Positions 15,934-24,763 of a stretch of DNA of 64,000 bases are shown here, piece after piece (within the stretch, counting starts at the first letter, position 1; every line of letters begins with the position of its first letter). The stretch covers positions 143,865 through 207,864 of the forward strand of contig NZ_JADBGR010000105.1 in NCBI RefSeq assembly GCF_014892515.1. The letters are read 5' to 3'. Below the pieces are notes generated by a model. That model ran no database searches and was not told where the DNA came from. It was given only the letters and a program-made list of their open reading frames with translations. The DNA comes from Myceligenerans pegani. Its GTDB lineage: Bacteria > Actinomycetota > Actinomycetes > Actinomycetales > Cellulomonadaceae. A program made the position numbers and the translations under genes.

Positions 15934-18060
15934 TCACCCCGCCGGAACGTTCTGTTCCAGCTCGGCCAGCCACGTCGTCGCCCGGGCGTCCGACGGCATC
16001 CGCCAGTCGCCGCGCGGCGAGAGGGTGCCGCCGGCCAGGACCTTCGGCCCGTTCGGGATCGCGGACCGCTTGAACTGGTTCGCGAAGAACCGGCGCAGGA
16101 AGACCTCCAGCCAGCGCCGGATCGTCGCCAGGTCGTACGCCGTCCGGTCGGCGTCGCGGTAGCCCGGCGGCCAGGCTCCGCCGTCCGGGTCACGCCACGC
16201 GTGCCAGGCGAGGAACGCGATCCGGCTCGGCCGCATCCCGTAGCGCAGGGTCCAGAACAGGGAGAAGTCCTGCAGCGCGTACGGCCCCACCGACGCCTCC
16301 GTGGACTGCGGTGCCTCGCCCTCGTGGGCCGGGATGAGTTCCGGCGTGATCTCCTGGTCGAGGATCTCGGCGAGCACCGCGTTCGTCCCCGAGCCCGCCT
16401 CCCCGAGCTGCTCCGTGTCGATCGCCCAGCGGATCAGGTGCTGGATCAGCGTCTTCGGCACACCGGTGTTGACCGCGTAGTGCGACATCTGGTCGCCCAC
16501 ACCGTACGTCGCCCAGCCGAGCGCCAGCTCCGACAGGTCGCCCGTGCCGAGCACGATGCCGCCGCGGTGGTTCGCCAGCCGGAACAGGTAGTCGGTGCGC
16601 AGGCCGGCCTGCACGTTCTCGAAGGTGACGTCGTACTGCCGCGCACCGGCCGAGTACGGGTGGTCGAGGTCCTTGAGCAGCTGCTCGGCGGCGGGCTTGA
16701 TGTCGATCTCCTCGAAGGTCACGCCCAGCGCCCGGGACAGCCGGGTGGCGCGCTCCTTCGTCTCCGGCGACGTGGCGAAGCCCGGCAGCGTGAAGGCGTG
16801 GATGTCGCCGCGGGGACGGCCGAGCCGGTCCATCGCCTTCGCGGCCACGACCAGCGCGTGCGTGGAGTCGAGGCCCCCGGACACCCCGATGATCACCTTG
16901 GGCGAGCCGATCGCCGTCAGCCGCCGCTCCAGCCCGCTGACCTGGATGTTGTACGCCTCGTAGCAGTCCTGCGCGAGCCGATCGGCGTCGTCGGGCACGA
17001 ACGGGAAGCGGTCGACGGCGCGCCGCAGGCCGATGTCGCCCGACGGCGGCGCGGCCGTGAACGTGATCTCGCGGAAGATGTCCGACGACGCGGCGCTCCG
17101 CGCCGTGGTCGCCCAGCCTGCCGCGCCGCCCGCTCCCGCCGCGCCACGACCGCCGTCGTACGTGATGCCGAGCGATCTGGCGTTGTCGTCGAAGCTGCCC
17201 TGCCGCTGCCGCTCCTGGCGGATGCGGTCGAGGTCGACGTCGACGACCGTGCGGCGCGCACCGTCCGGGAAACGTTCCGTCTCGCCGAGCAGGTCACCGC
17301 ACTCGTAGACCATCGTCTGGCCGTCCCAGGACAGGTCAGTCGTCGACTCCCCCTGGCCGGCCGCCGTGTAGGCGTAGGCGGCGCTGCAGCGCGAGCTCGC
17401 GCTGCGCACCAGGAGCCGACGGTCCTCGGCGCGCGCCACGGTGATCGGGCTGGCACTGAGGTTGAGCAGCACGGTCGCCCCGGCGAGGGCGGCGCGGGCC
17501 GACGGCGGCACCGGGACCCACAGGTCCTCGCAGACCTCGACGTGGACCGCGAGCCCGGGCACGTCGTCGGCGCGGAAGATGAGATCGGTGCCGAGGGGTA
17601 CCTCCTCACCGAGGAGGCGCGTCGTGGCGTGCTCGATGCCGGCGCCGGAGGCGAAGTGCCGCTTCTCGTAGAACTCGCGGTAGTTCGGCAGGAAGGACTT
17701 CGGCGCAACGCCGAGAATGCGCCCGCGATGCAGGACGACGGCGCAGTTCAGCAGCCGGTTCCCATGCCGCAGCGGTGCGCCGACGACGAGCACCGGAGCC
17801 AGCCCCGCCCCCTCGGTGAGGAGGTGGCGCAGGGCATCCAGCACGCCGTCGAGGAGGGAGTCCTGCAGGAGCAGGTCGTCGATCGCGTAGCCGGACAGGC
17901 ACAGCTCCGGGAAGACGGCGACCGCCACGCCCTCGTCGTGGCAGGCGCGAGCCTGCTCCAGGACCGCCGCGGCGTTCGCGGCCGGGTCGGCGGGCGTGAC
18001 CGGGACGGTGCACGCCGCGACGCGGGCGAAGCCCTGGGCGTACGCGTTGTAGAAGTCCAC
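15934..18060 (-). CDS. nadE: Glutamine-dependent NAD(+) synthetase
   Basis: NadE of 708 residues makes NAD from deamido-NAD, ATP and glutamine. The N-terminal nitrilase-type glutaminase (1-~290) has the Glu-Lys-Cys triad in FPELCLSGY, KSFLPNYREFYE and VEVCEDLWVP. The synthetase domain (about 350-690) has the PP-loop GVSGGLDSTHAL, GTGDLSELALGW and YGVGDQMSHY. The sequence follows mycobacterial NadE closely from VDFYNAYAQGFARVAACT, which fixes the start at GTG 18060. An Ala/Gly-rich insert sits near residue 310. TAGACT lies 7 nt before the start. The frame is open to an ATG at 18123, which would overlap the MFS gene. Confidence 0.97.
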   Translation of the reverse strand: MDFYNAYAQGFARVAACTVPVTPADPAANAAAVLEQARACHDEGVAVAVFPELCLSGYAIDDLLLQDSLLDGVLDALRHLLTEGAGLAPVLVVGAPLRHGNRLLNCAVVLHRGRILGVAPKSFLPNYREFYEKRHFASGAGIEHATTRLLGEEVPLGTDLIFRADDVPGLAVHVEVCEDLWVPVPPSARAALAGATVLLNLSASPITVARAEDRRLLVRSASSRCSAAYAYTAAGQGESTTDLSWDGQTMVYECGDLLGETERFPDGARRTVVDVDLDRIRQERQRQGSFDDNARSLGITYDGGRGAAGAGGAAGWATTARSAASSDIFREITFTAAPPSGDIGLRRAVDRFPFVPDDADRLAQDCYEAYNIQVSGLERRLTAIGSPKVIIGVSGGLDSTHALVVAAKAMDRLGRPRGDIHAFTLPGFATSPETKERATRLSRALGVTFEEIDIKPAAEQLLKDLDHPYSAGARQYDVTFENVQAGLRTDYLFRLANHRGGIVLGTGDLSELALGWATYGVGDQMSHYAVNTGVPKTLIQHLIRWAIDTEQLGEAGSGTNAVLAEILDQEITPELIPAHEGEAPQSTEASVGPYALQDFSLFWTLRYGMRPSRIAFLAWHAWRDPDGGAWPPGYRDADRTAYDLATIRRWLEVFLRRFFANQFKRSAIPNGPKVLAGGTLSPRGDWRMPSDARATTWLAELEQNVPAG

Positions 18061-18067
18061 GCCTCCG

Positions 18068-18073
18068 AGTCTA
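18068..18073 (-). promoter_or_regulatory. -10 box of nadE (leaderless)
   Basis: TAGACT on the minus strand, 7 nt from GTG 18060. GGAGG in the spacer is too close to the start to act as a Shine-Dalgarno sequence. Confidence 0.5.
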
Positions 18074-18091
18074 GGTTCGTCGGATCGACGG

Positions 18092-19585
18092 TCAGCGGAC
18101 CGCCGGCGCGTTGCTTCGGACACGGCTTCGGGCGATCAGCGCGACAACGGCCGGGAGCAGCAGGATCGCTCCCGCGATGTTGACGGCCTGGAACCCGCCG
18201 AGCGCCAGGACCGGTCCGGCCAGCGCGGCGGCGCCCGCACCCGCGTAGTTCATCAGGGCGTCGCAGGCGCCCTGGAGCGGGACCCTGACACGTGCCTCGC
18301 CGACGCTCGCCAGCATGGCCGACGTCGCGATGACGGAGGCCGACCAGCCGAGCCCCAGCAGTACGAGGGCGAACGCGGTCACGACGCTCGCTGCCGGGTC
18401 CGGCCCCGCGGCCGCGTGGCCGGCGGCGGTCGAGTGGTCGGCAGCGGCGCCGTCGGCCATGACCGCGGCGACGAACCCCATCACCACGGACACCGCCTGC
18501 ACCACCAGGCCGACGACGGCGGTCCGCACGGCGCCCCAACGGTCCGCGAGCCAGCCGAACACCGGGCTGAGCGCGAACATGCCCAGCACGTGCAGGCTGA
18601 TCACGATCCCGACGAGTTCCAGCGACATCCCGCCGTGCTGCATGTGCAGCGGCGTCATCACCATCACCATGATCATCACGGCATGGGCGACCGCCATCGT
18701 CACCACCGCGAACCGGGGGCGGCCGTGACCCCACGCCCAGGCGAGTGCGCGGAGCGCGGTGGCGGGAGGACCGCCCGGAGCGGTCTTGTCCGGCGCCGTC
18801 GACGCCACGGGTGGTGGCGTGCCGGTGGTCGTGGTCGCCGCGGAGGCCCTCGCACCGGCAGCCGGCGCGCTCGTGGGGTTCGCGCCCGCGGTTGTCTTGT
18901 CCGCGGCCGGCCTGTCCGCCGTCGTGGCCGTTGCCGACGAGTCGGCGGCTGTCGGGCCGGTGGTGCCCGGCGGTGGCCCCGGATCCCGGTAGAGCATCCC
19001 GACGACGAGCCCGGCCAGCACGTACCCGGCGATGGCGAAGAGGTACGGCCCGGACAGCTCGGGCACGCCGGAAGCCCGGCCCAGCACCGCTCCCGGCGCG
19101 GCGAGGTTCGGGCCGGCCACCGACCCGACCGTTGTCGCCCAGACGACGATCGCCATGGTCCGCGCCCGGGTCGCCGTGCTCGCGTTGTCCGCGGCGGCGT
19201 ACCGGGACTGCAGGTTGGCGGCGTTGGCCACGCCGTACAGCGCCATCGCGGCCAGGAAGAGCAGCGCCAGATGCAGCACCGCGGCCACGACGATGAGCAC
19301 CCCGCCGATTGTCGCGAGACCGTATCCCCAGGTCAGGGCGAACCTCCGGCCGCGCCGGGCGGCGGTTCCGGCGAGCGGGACGGCGGCCACCGCGGCGCCG
19401 AGAACGCTCGCCGCCTGGGCCAGACCGCCCATGGAGGTACCGCCCAGCTGCTCGGCCAGCAGCGCCCCGACCGCGGCCCCGGAGGCGACGCCGATCCCGC
19501 CCAGCAGGTTGCTCACGACGAGGACGGCCGTGTTGCGGCGGCCGTGGGGTGGTACTGCTGCTGCTGCTGGGGCCAGGTCGGTCAT
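18092..19585 (-). CDS. MFS transporter with a long Ala/Thr/Pro central loop
   Basis: Multi-helix membrane carrier of 497 residues with two sets of about six helices. The first half shows AVLVVSNLLGGIGVASGAAVG and the loop AGTAARRGRRFALTWGYG. The second half has SLELVGIVISLHVLGMFALSP and the conserved loop GWLADRWG. The halves are joined by an insert of roughly 85 residues rich in Ala, Thr and Pro, longer than usual. A Met-rich helix (MVMVMTPLHMQHGGM) stands out. The substrate is unknown; drug or small-metabolite export is a guess. The start is ATG 19585; an in-frame ATG lies at 19639. Confidence 0.88.
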   Translation of the reverse strand: MTDLAPAAAAVPPHGRRNTAVLVVSNLLGGIGVASGAAVGALLAEQLGGTSMGGLAQAASVLGAAVAAVPLAGTAARRGRRFALTWGYGLATIGGVLIVVAAVLHLALLFLAAMALYGVANAANLQSRYAAADNASTATRARTMAIVVWATTVGSVAGPNLAAPGAVLGRASGVPELSGPYLFAIAGYVLAGLVVGMLYRDPGPPPGTTGPTAADSSATATTADRPAADKTTAGANPTSAPAAGARASAATTTTGTPPPVASTAPDKTAPGGPPATALRALAWAWGHGRPRFAVVTMAVAHAVMIMVMVMTPLHMQHGGMSLELVGIVISLHVLGMFALSPVFGWLADRWGAVRTAVVGLVVQAVSVVMGFVAAVMADGAAADHSTAAGHAAAGPDPAASVVTAFALVLLGLGWSASVIATSAMLASVGEARVRVPLQGACDALMNYAGAGAAALAGPVLALGGFQAVNIAGAILLLPAVVALIARSRVRSNAPAVR

Positions 19586-19801
19586 CTGCTCGCTCTCGCT
19601 GCGTTGTTCTCGACACACCGTAGACGCAGACACCGACATCGCCGGGCGCTCGCCGGCAAGCCGATGCGGCCGGGTACGTGGCGATGAACGGCCGCGCGGG
19701 GTTCGAACCGCCGTGCCGGGGCCGACGGCCGCGTCCGGCACGTGCGGGGACGTGGCGAAGCGCACGGCCGCAAAGGCTGTGGAAGTGTCCGGGTCCCGGA
19801 G

Positions 19802-19807
19802 TAGGGT
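19802..19807 (+). promoter_or_regulatory. -10 box of the CopC-like gene (leaderless)
   Basis: TAGGGT with a 7-nt gap to ATG 19815. Confidence 0.5.
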
Positions 19808-19814
19808 GCGGAAC

Positions 19815-20633
19815 ATGCCTGAAGTTGTCACCCCGGCCGACTCGCGCGCCGCCACCGGCCCGCGCGCAGGCGTCCGGATCGCCGTCCTGCTCGTCGCGGC
19901 GTGCGTTGCGTGCCTGAGCGTCGCCGGGATCTTCCTGATCGCGTCGCCGCCCGCGTCCGCGCACGATCAGCTGCTGTCGAGCGACCCCGCCGACGGTGAC
20001 GAGCTCGACGCCATGCCCGAGGCCATCGCGCTGACGTTCTCCGGTGAGCCCTTGGCGACCGGTGCCGAGGTGGTTCTCACCGGGGAGGACGGCACCCCCG
20101 TCGCCCTCCACGACCTCACCGTGGACGGAGTCGTGCTCACGGCCTCGACGCCGTCCACACTGCCCGGCGGCGAGTACGACGTGGCCTGGCACATCGTGTC
20201 CGGGGACGGGCACCCGCTGGAGGGGGCGTTCTCCTTCACCGTCGATGCGCCGGGGCCGTCGGGGGAACCCACGGAAGAACCGGCCCAGGAGGAACCCTCC
20301 GAGGGCGCGGCCGGCGGAACCGAGCCGGCGGAGGACGCCGAACAGCCGGCGGGAGCAGCTGACGACGCGGCGGTCGCGCCCGGCACCCCGGCCGGCATCC
20401 CGAGCGGGGTCGCGGCGCTCGCGGTCTTCGGTGGCCTCGCCGTGGTCGTCGTCGTGCTCGTGGTGAGGTGGCGCAGGATGGAGAACGACGCGATGACGCG
20501 CAAGCGCGGCCGCGGCGGCGATTCTGCAGGTGGCGGCTCTGCGGACGGCAGCTCGGACGGTGACGGGAAGTCCTCCTCCGCCGGCGGCGACAGCGGCTCG
20601 GGAGGCGACGGCGGTTCGGGCGGCGGCGACTGA
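19815..20633 (+). CDS. CopC-domain membrane-anchored protein
   Basis: Exported protein of 272 residues. A signal peptide (about 20-50) ends at ASAHDQLLSSDPADG, giving the mature N-terminal His expected of CopC copper-binding proteins. The CopC beta-sandwich (about 50-150) ends with the conserved VSGDGHPLEGAFSFTV. An acidic Glu/Pro-rich stretch, one membrane helix (about 195-217) and a Gly/Ser/Asp-rich tail follow. A role in copper binding at the outer membrane face is likely from family knowledge. CopD is not adjacent, and the copper operon is 12 kb away. Confidence 0.9.
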   Translation: MPEVVTPADSRAATGPRAGVRIAVLLVAACVACLSVAGIFLIASPPASAHDQLLSSDPADGDELDAMPEAIALTFSGEPLATGAEVVLTGEDGTPVALHDLTVDGVVLTASTPSTLPGGEYDVAWHIVSGDGHPLEGAFSFTVDAPGPSGEPTEEPAQEEPSEGAAGGTEPAEDAEQPAGAADDAAVAPGTPAGIPSGVAALAVFGGLAVVVVVLVVRWRRMENDAMTRKRGRGGDSAGGGSADGSSDGDGKSSSAGGDSGSGGDGGSGGGD

Positions 20634-20759
20634 CCTGCACCCGGCGGCGTCGGCCGGACCGCTCCGGGAGAGCGTCACGAACGCCTGTTCGGAGTTTCAT
20701 GTCCGGGCCGTGGGCCCGTCAGTGAAGCGTTGGTGAGGTCTTCGTCACGTGACGACTCG

Positions 20760-20793
20760 CGGCAGAAATGCGGTTCTTCGCGATTTTCTGCCG
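20760..20793. promoter_or_regulatory. Inverted repeat in the HU promoter region
   Basis: CGGCAGAAA (20760-20768) and TTTCTGCCG (20785-20793) form a 9-bp inverted repeat with a 16-nt gap, 68 bp before the HU start. It could bind a dimeric regulator or form an mRNA leader hairpin if transcription begins upstream. TGGCATGAT just downstream resembles an extended -10 element. Confidence 0.4.
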
Positions 20794-20860
20794 ATCTGCT
20801 GGCATGATCGGACATCGACGTCGGCGTGACGGCCGACTCGTGTCCGAAGAAGGGAACCGC

Positions 20861-21142
20861 ATGTCGCTCAACAAGACCGAGCTCGTCTCGGCCATCGCGT
20901 CCAAGTCCGGCCTCACGAAGGCTGACGCTGACAAGGCGCTCGACGCCTTCCAGGAGGTGCTGATCGAGTCGCTCGGCAAGGGCGAGGCCGTCAAGGTGAC
21001 GGGCCTGTTCTCGGCCGAGCGTGTCGAGCGCGCTGCCCGGACCGGCCGCAACCCGCGGACGGGCGAGGAGATCCAGATCCCCGCCAACTTCGGTGTGAAG
21101 ATCAGCGCGGGCTCGCTCCTGAAGAAGGCTGTCGCGAAGTGA
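20861..21142 (+). CDS. hup: HU family nucleoid-associated protein
   Basis: Small basic DNA-binding protein of 93 residues of the HU/IHF family, which bends and compacts DNA as a dimer. It begins MSLNKTELVSAIASKSGL, has the arm motif GRNPRTGEEIQIPA with the intercalating Pro, and ends FGVKISAGSLLKKAV. It lacks the long Lys/Ala-rich C-terminal tail of mycobacterial HupB and streptomycete HupS. ATG 20861 has AAGGGA 5 nt upstream. A 13-bp hairpin terminator follows 45 bp after the stop. Confidence 0.97.
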   Translation: MSLNKTELVSAIASKSGLTKADADKALDAFQEVLIESLGKGEAVKVTGLFSAERVERAARTGRNPRTGEEIQIPANFGVKISAGSLLKKAVAK

Positions 21143-21186
21143 CGCGACGCTGACCCGCTCAGCGACCGCTGAGCTGATCGGCACAA

Positions 21187-21221
21187 GGAGGCCCGGCACA
21201 CCTCGAGGGTGCCGGGCCTCC
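21187..21221. terminator. Bidirectional terminator after HU
   Basis: A perfect 13-bp stem, GGAGGCCCGGCAC against GTGCCGGGCCTCC, with a 9-nt loop. It lies between the converging ends of hup and the flippase gene. Confidence 0.88.
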
Positions 21222-21246
21222 GGTCTGTCCGGACCCCGTCCGACGG

Positions 21247-23880
21247 TTACAGGTCTCCCTTGCGCTCCAGGTACCGCATCGCGACCCAGCCCAGCGGGAT
21301 CCGCCCCCAGTAGGTGACCACCCGGTACAGCAGCGCACCCGACACGGCCAGCGCCGGCGAGAGCCCCGCCGCGGCGAGTCCGGCCGTCATCGCGCCCTCG
21401 ACGCCGCCGAGGCCGCCCGGCGTGGGCAGGAGCGCCCCGAGCGCGTTGCCGACCAGGTACACCAGCGCGACGTCGACGAGCGGCAGCGACTCCCCGAGGG
21501 CGCGCAGGCAGGCGTCGAACGTCAGCGCGTAGCCCAGCGTCATCACGAGGTTCCCGGCGACGCCCACGGCCAGCCTTCCGGGGTGCGACAGCATGGAGGC
21601 GAGACGCGGCCACACCTGCCGGATGCGTGGCCGGACGAACTCCAGCGCCCACCGCCGGACGCGGGGCACGAGCAGCACCGCCACCACCGCCGCGGCCACG
21701 GCGCCCAGGGCGATGAGGACCGACGCCGAGGGCAGCTCGACCAGCACGCCCTCCCCCGTGAACACCGACATCACGATCAGCAGCAGCACCGTCACGACGA
21801 ACTGCGACACCTGCACGAGCGCCACCGTCGCGACCGCCATCGACATCGGCACGGCCCGCTGGGTCAGCAGCCGCAGGTTCAGGGCGGCGGGTCCTATCCC
21901 GGCCGGGGCCGCCAGCGCCACGAAGGAGCCGGCGGCCTGCGTGAGCGTGGCGCGGAACAGCGACACACGGGTGGGGGAGAACGCCACGAGCGTCAGGGCG
22001 GCGCCGAACCACGTGATGAGCCCGAACGCGTAGGCGACGGCCACCCACCAGGGGTTCGCCCCCCGGACGGCGTCGGCGATCTGCTCGAAGCTGATCGTGC
22101 CGACCACCACCGCCACGGCCACGATCGTGAGCGTGAGCATGACGACGGTGCGCGCGCCGAACCGGGTGATCCGCTGCGGCTGGATGTCCGCCTCGGGGAG
22201 GTGCTCCACGATGGCGTCCCGCAGCTCACCGATCAGCCCCTTCTGTGCGCGCAGTGCCTCGCGGGTGGGCCGCGGCAGCGCGATCGACTGGATGAGGGGA
22301 CCGATGGCGGCGATGTCCTCGTCGGGCAGCGCGCGCACCGCCGACGCGACCGCGCGTCGCGCGCCCACCTTGACCGACAGCAGCGCGAGCATCTGCACCA
22401 GGTCGAGGCGGCGGGAGAGCGGGCTCGAGGCGATGTCGCCCTGTTCCCAGCCGGTGAGCCACACGTGCGGGTGCCCGTCGTCGTCCCGGTGCACGAGCAG
22501 TACGTCCGGGGCCAGGGCGCGATGGGTCAGGCCGGCGCCGTGCGCGCGGCCGAGCTGGTCCCACGCCTCGGCGAGCACCTCCGCGTCGACGTCGTCCACG
22601 GGCACCTCCGCCAGCGGCGTCGCCCCCTGGGGATGCTCCAGCACGAGGGCCACGGAATCGCCGGCCTCGCCGATGCCGTGCAGCCGTGGCGTGCGCACCC
22701 CGGCGGCCATCGCGGCGTACGACAGGAGTGCGTGACGCTCGGCCACCGCCTTGAGCGAGATCGCCGCGCGGCCCTCGATCCCGCGCAGTCGCAGCGCCCG
22801 CCACAGGCGTGTCACCGTGCCGACCACCTGACGGTCGCCGTCGAGCACGACGACGTCGCGGCGCACGCCGTCGTCGGTGAACAGCGCGTACACGCGCGTG
22901 TCGCGGGTCCTGGCAAGGGCCAGCGTGGCGGGGTCCGACGGCGGTTCGGGCCGGGCCGACCGCACGTCGTCCCCACGCGGTGCGCTCAGGACGCTCACCG
23001 GGACGCGCGTGGTGGCGCCGCCGGTCCCGTCCACCTCCATGACCGATTCCGTCGTGAGGGGGCCGCCGTCGTCCTCGGATTCACGCGTGCCCTCGGGCTG
23101 GCGCGCGTCGTCGGACCTGCGCTCGGCGTCGTCCGACAGCGCGCGCACGCGGACCAGGGCCTGGGGCCGGAACCCCGCACGCCGGACCGCCGTGACGAGG
23201 TCGGGTCCGTAGGCCCGCTCGCTGCGGACACCCGAGACGTACTGCACGGCCTGGCCGACGGTCCGCCCGAGGAGCAGCGCGACGAGCACCCCGGGCAGCG
23301 ACACCTGTCCCGTGATGAGGACGATGAGCAGCGCGGCGAACAGCAGGTTCCACGACCACCGGACGGTCCGGCGGCGGGTCGCCGGCCCGGCCACCGTGAG
23401 CAGCGCGGTGAGCGCCACGGCGTAGGTCGGGATGATGAGCTGATAGCCCTCGCCCAGCACCCAGACCGACATGCCGCGGACCAGGTCGTCGCTGCCCAGG
23501 TAGCGCACGGCGAGACCGAACAGGATCCCGATGACGAGGCCGCTGATGCCGGCCACGATCGACTCCACGACCTGGCGGCCGAGCCGGCGCAGGCCGAGCT
23601 CCGCGAGAACCGCCACGGGGCCGAGGATGGCCACCACGCCCTGCAGCACCACCACGGGGATGAACAAGATGTCTGCCACGAGGTCGTTGAAGTTCCGCAC
23701 GTCCTCGGTGACGCCCTCGGTGGTGCCGTGCGCCGCGACCGACATCACGAGGACGAGGACGACGCCGAGCGCGCTGACCACCAGGCCGAGCAGGTCACGC
23801 GGGTGCCGGACGCGGACCTCCGGCGTGTCCACGACGCGGACCACACTCACGGGATCGGCCCGCTCGGTCGCGTGGGACAT
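21247..23880 (-). CDS. Lipid flippase-like protein (LPG synthase TM type) with a degenerate kinase domain
   Basis: Membrane protein of 877 residues. N-terminal helices (about 30-225) are followed by a cytoplasmic region (about 225-575) that resembles a protein or aminoglycoside kinase fold, with AISLKAVAERHALLSYAAMAAG and LGRAHGAGLTHRALAPDVLLV. The catalytic HxD Asp is replaced (HRA) and DFG is replaced by TGW, so it is probably a pseudokinase. The C-terminus (about 580-870) is the UPF0104/LPG-synthase TM region with GNALGALLPTPGGLGGVEG. Family knowledge suggests movement of lipids or lipid-linked precursors. ATG 23880 has TAGACT 7 nt upstream. Confidence 0.88.
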   Translation of the reverse strand: MSHATERADPVSVVRVVDTPEVRVRHPRDLLGLVVSALGVVLVLVMSVAAHGTTEGVTEDVRNFNDLVADILFIPVVVLQGVVAILGPVAVLAELGLRRLGRQVVESIVAGISGLVIGILFGLAVRYLGSDDLVRGMSVWVLGEGYQLIIPTYAVALTALLTVAGPATRRRTVRWSWNLLFAALLIVLITGQVSLPGVLVALLLGRTVGQAVQYVSGVRSERAYGPDLVTAVRRAGFRPQALVRVRALSDDAERRSDDARQPEGTRESEDDGGPLTTESVMEVDGTGGATTRVPVSVLSAPRGDDVRSARPEPPSDPATLALARTRDTRVYALFTDDGVRRDVVVLDGDRQVVGTVTRLWRALRLRGIEGRAAISLKAVAERHALLSYAAMAAGVRTPRLHGIGEAGDSVALVLEHPQGATPLAEVPVDDVDAEVLAEAWDQLGRAHGAGLTHRALAPDVLLVHRDDDGHPHVWLTGWEQGDIASSPLSRRLDLVQMLALLSVKVGARRAVASAVRALPDEDIAAIGPLIQSIALPRPTREALRAQKGLIGELRDAIVEHLPEADIQPQRITRFGARTVVMLTLTIVAVAVVVGTISFEQIADAVRGANPWWVAVAYAFGLITWFGAALTLVAFSPTRVSLFRATLTQAAGSFVALAAPAGIGPAALNLRLLTQRAVPMSMAVATVALVQVSQFVVTVLLLIVMSVFTGEGVLVELPSASVLIALGAVAAAVVAVLLVPRVRRWALEFVRPRIRQVWPRLASMLSHPGRLAVGVAGNLVMTLGYALTFDACLRALGESLPLVDVALVYLVGNALGALLPTPGGLGGVEGAMTAGLAAAGLSPALAVSGALLYRVVTYWGRIPLGWVAMRYLERKGDL

Positions 23881-23887
23881 ACTCGCG

Positions 23888-23893
23888 AGTCTA
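23888..23893 (-). promoter_or_regulatory. -10 box of the flippase gene (leaderless)
   Basis: TAGACT on the minus strand with a 7-nt gap to ATG 23880. Confidence 0.55.
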
Positions 23894-23926
23894 TGGCGGT
23901 GGCCTCCGGATGGAGGGACAACCGGG

Positions 23927-24715
23927 CTACGCCGCCCCCAGGGCAGCCCGCCATTCCGCGGGAACCAGCGCATAGCCGACGAACGCGACCACGTCGAGAA
24001 GGGTGTGCGCGACGACGAGCGGGACGATCCGGTGCCGGCCGCCGTGCTGGAACCTGGGGGACGTGTAGAACCACGAGAACACGACACCCATCACGACGTT
24101 CCCCAGGAACGGCCCGATCCCCTGGTACAGGTGGTACGAGCCGCGCAGCAGCGAGCTCGCCACGATGAACCGGACGCGTCCCCACCCCAGGTCGTGCGTG
24201 CGCTCGTACAGGTAGGCGACCGCGATGATCTCCTCCAGGAGCCCGTTGTACAGCGCGGCCAGCAACAGCACCGGCACCGTCCACCAGTGCTCGTTCAGCG
24301 CGCTGGCCTGCACCTCGACGGTGATGCCCAGCACGCGCCCGAGTCCGTAGAACGCGAGGCCGGGGATCCCGATCAGGGCCGCCAGGCCCACGCCCCACAC
24401 GAGATCGCGGCCCGGGCGGGCCCGATCCAGCCCGATGCGGGCGAGCGCGTCCCGGCCACGGGCGCTCAGCAGGTAGAGCGCCAGCGCGACCGGGACCAGG
24501 CCGAACCCGATACCGAGCAGCTGGTACGTCAGGTCCAGCCAGGCCCGCTCCGACTGGCTGGCGTTGAGGGTCGCCGTCTGCTCGGCGAGCGGAGTGCCGT
24601 CGGTCAGGCGCGCCGTGATGTTGACGATCGCGTAGATCGCCGCCTTGCCCAGGCTCAGCCCCAGCACGATCCATATCTCGGCCCCGATCCGGCGTCGGCT
24701 CTCCACAGTGCTCAC
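23927..24715 (-). CDS. CPBP-family intramembrane metalloprotease
   Basis: Membrane protein of 262 residues with about seven hydrophobic segments. CPBP/Abi motifs are visible: GLLEEIIAVAYLYER (double-Glu motif 1), SSLLRGSYHLYQG (motif 2 His) and VAHTLLDVVAF (motif 3 His). These residues bind metal inside the membrane in CAAX-type proteases. The motif-1 Arg is displaced relative to the usual EExxxR. The substrate is unknown. The GTG start at 24715 has AAGGA 7 nt upstream. It lies 46 bp upstream of the flippase gene on the same strand. Confidence 0.9.
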   Translation of the reverse strand: MSTVESRRRIGAEIWIVLGLSLGKAAIYAIVNITARLTDGTPLAEQTATLNASQSERAWLDLTYQLLGIGFGLVPVALALYLLSARGRDALARIGLDRARPGRDLVWGVGLAALIGIPGLAFYGLGRVLGITVEVQASALNEHWWTVPVLLLAALYNGLLEEIIAVAYLYERTHDLGWGRVRFIVASSLLRGSYHLYQGIGPFLGNVVMGVVFSWFYTSPRFQHGGRHRIVPLVVAHTLLDVVAFVGYALVPAEWRAALGAA

Positions 24716-24763
24716 ACGCAGATCCTTACCCGATCGGCTGAGTGCGCCCTGGGACGCGGCGGA

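Noticed and set aside
19702..19708. TTCGAAC preceded by GGGG looked like a tRNA T-loop
   Set aside because: The T stem has a mismatch, the spacing to a possible 5' acceptor is short, and D and anticodon arms do not form on either strand.
21583..24168. An 861-codon plus-strand frame full of His, Arg and Asp
   Set aside because: It is antisense to the flippase gene, whose membrane helices and motifs are convincing.
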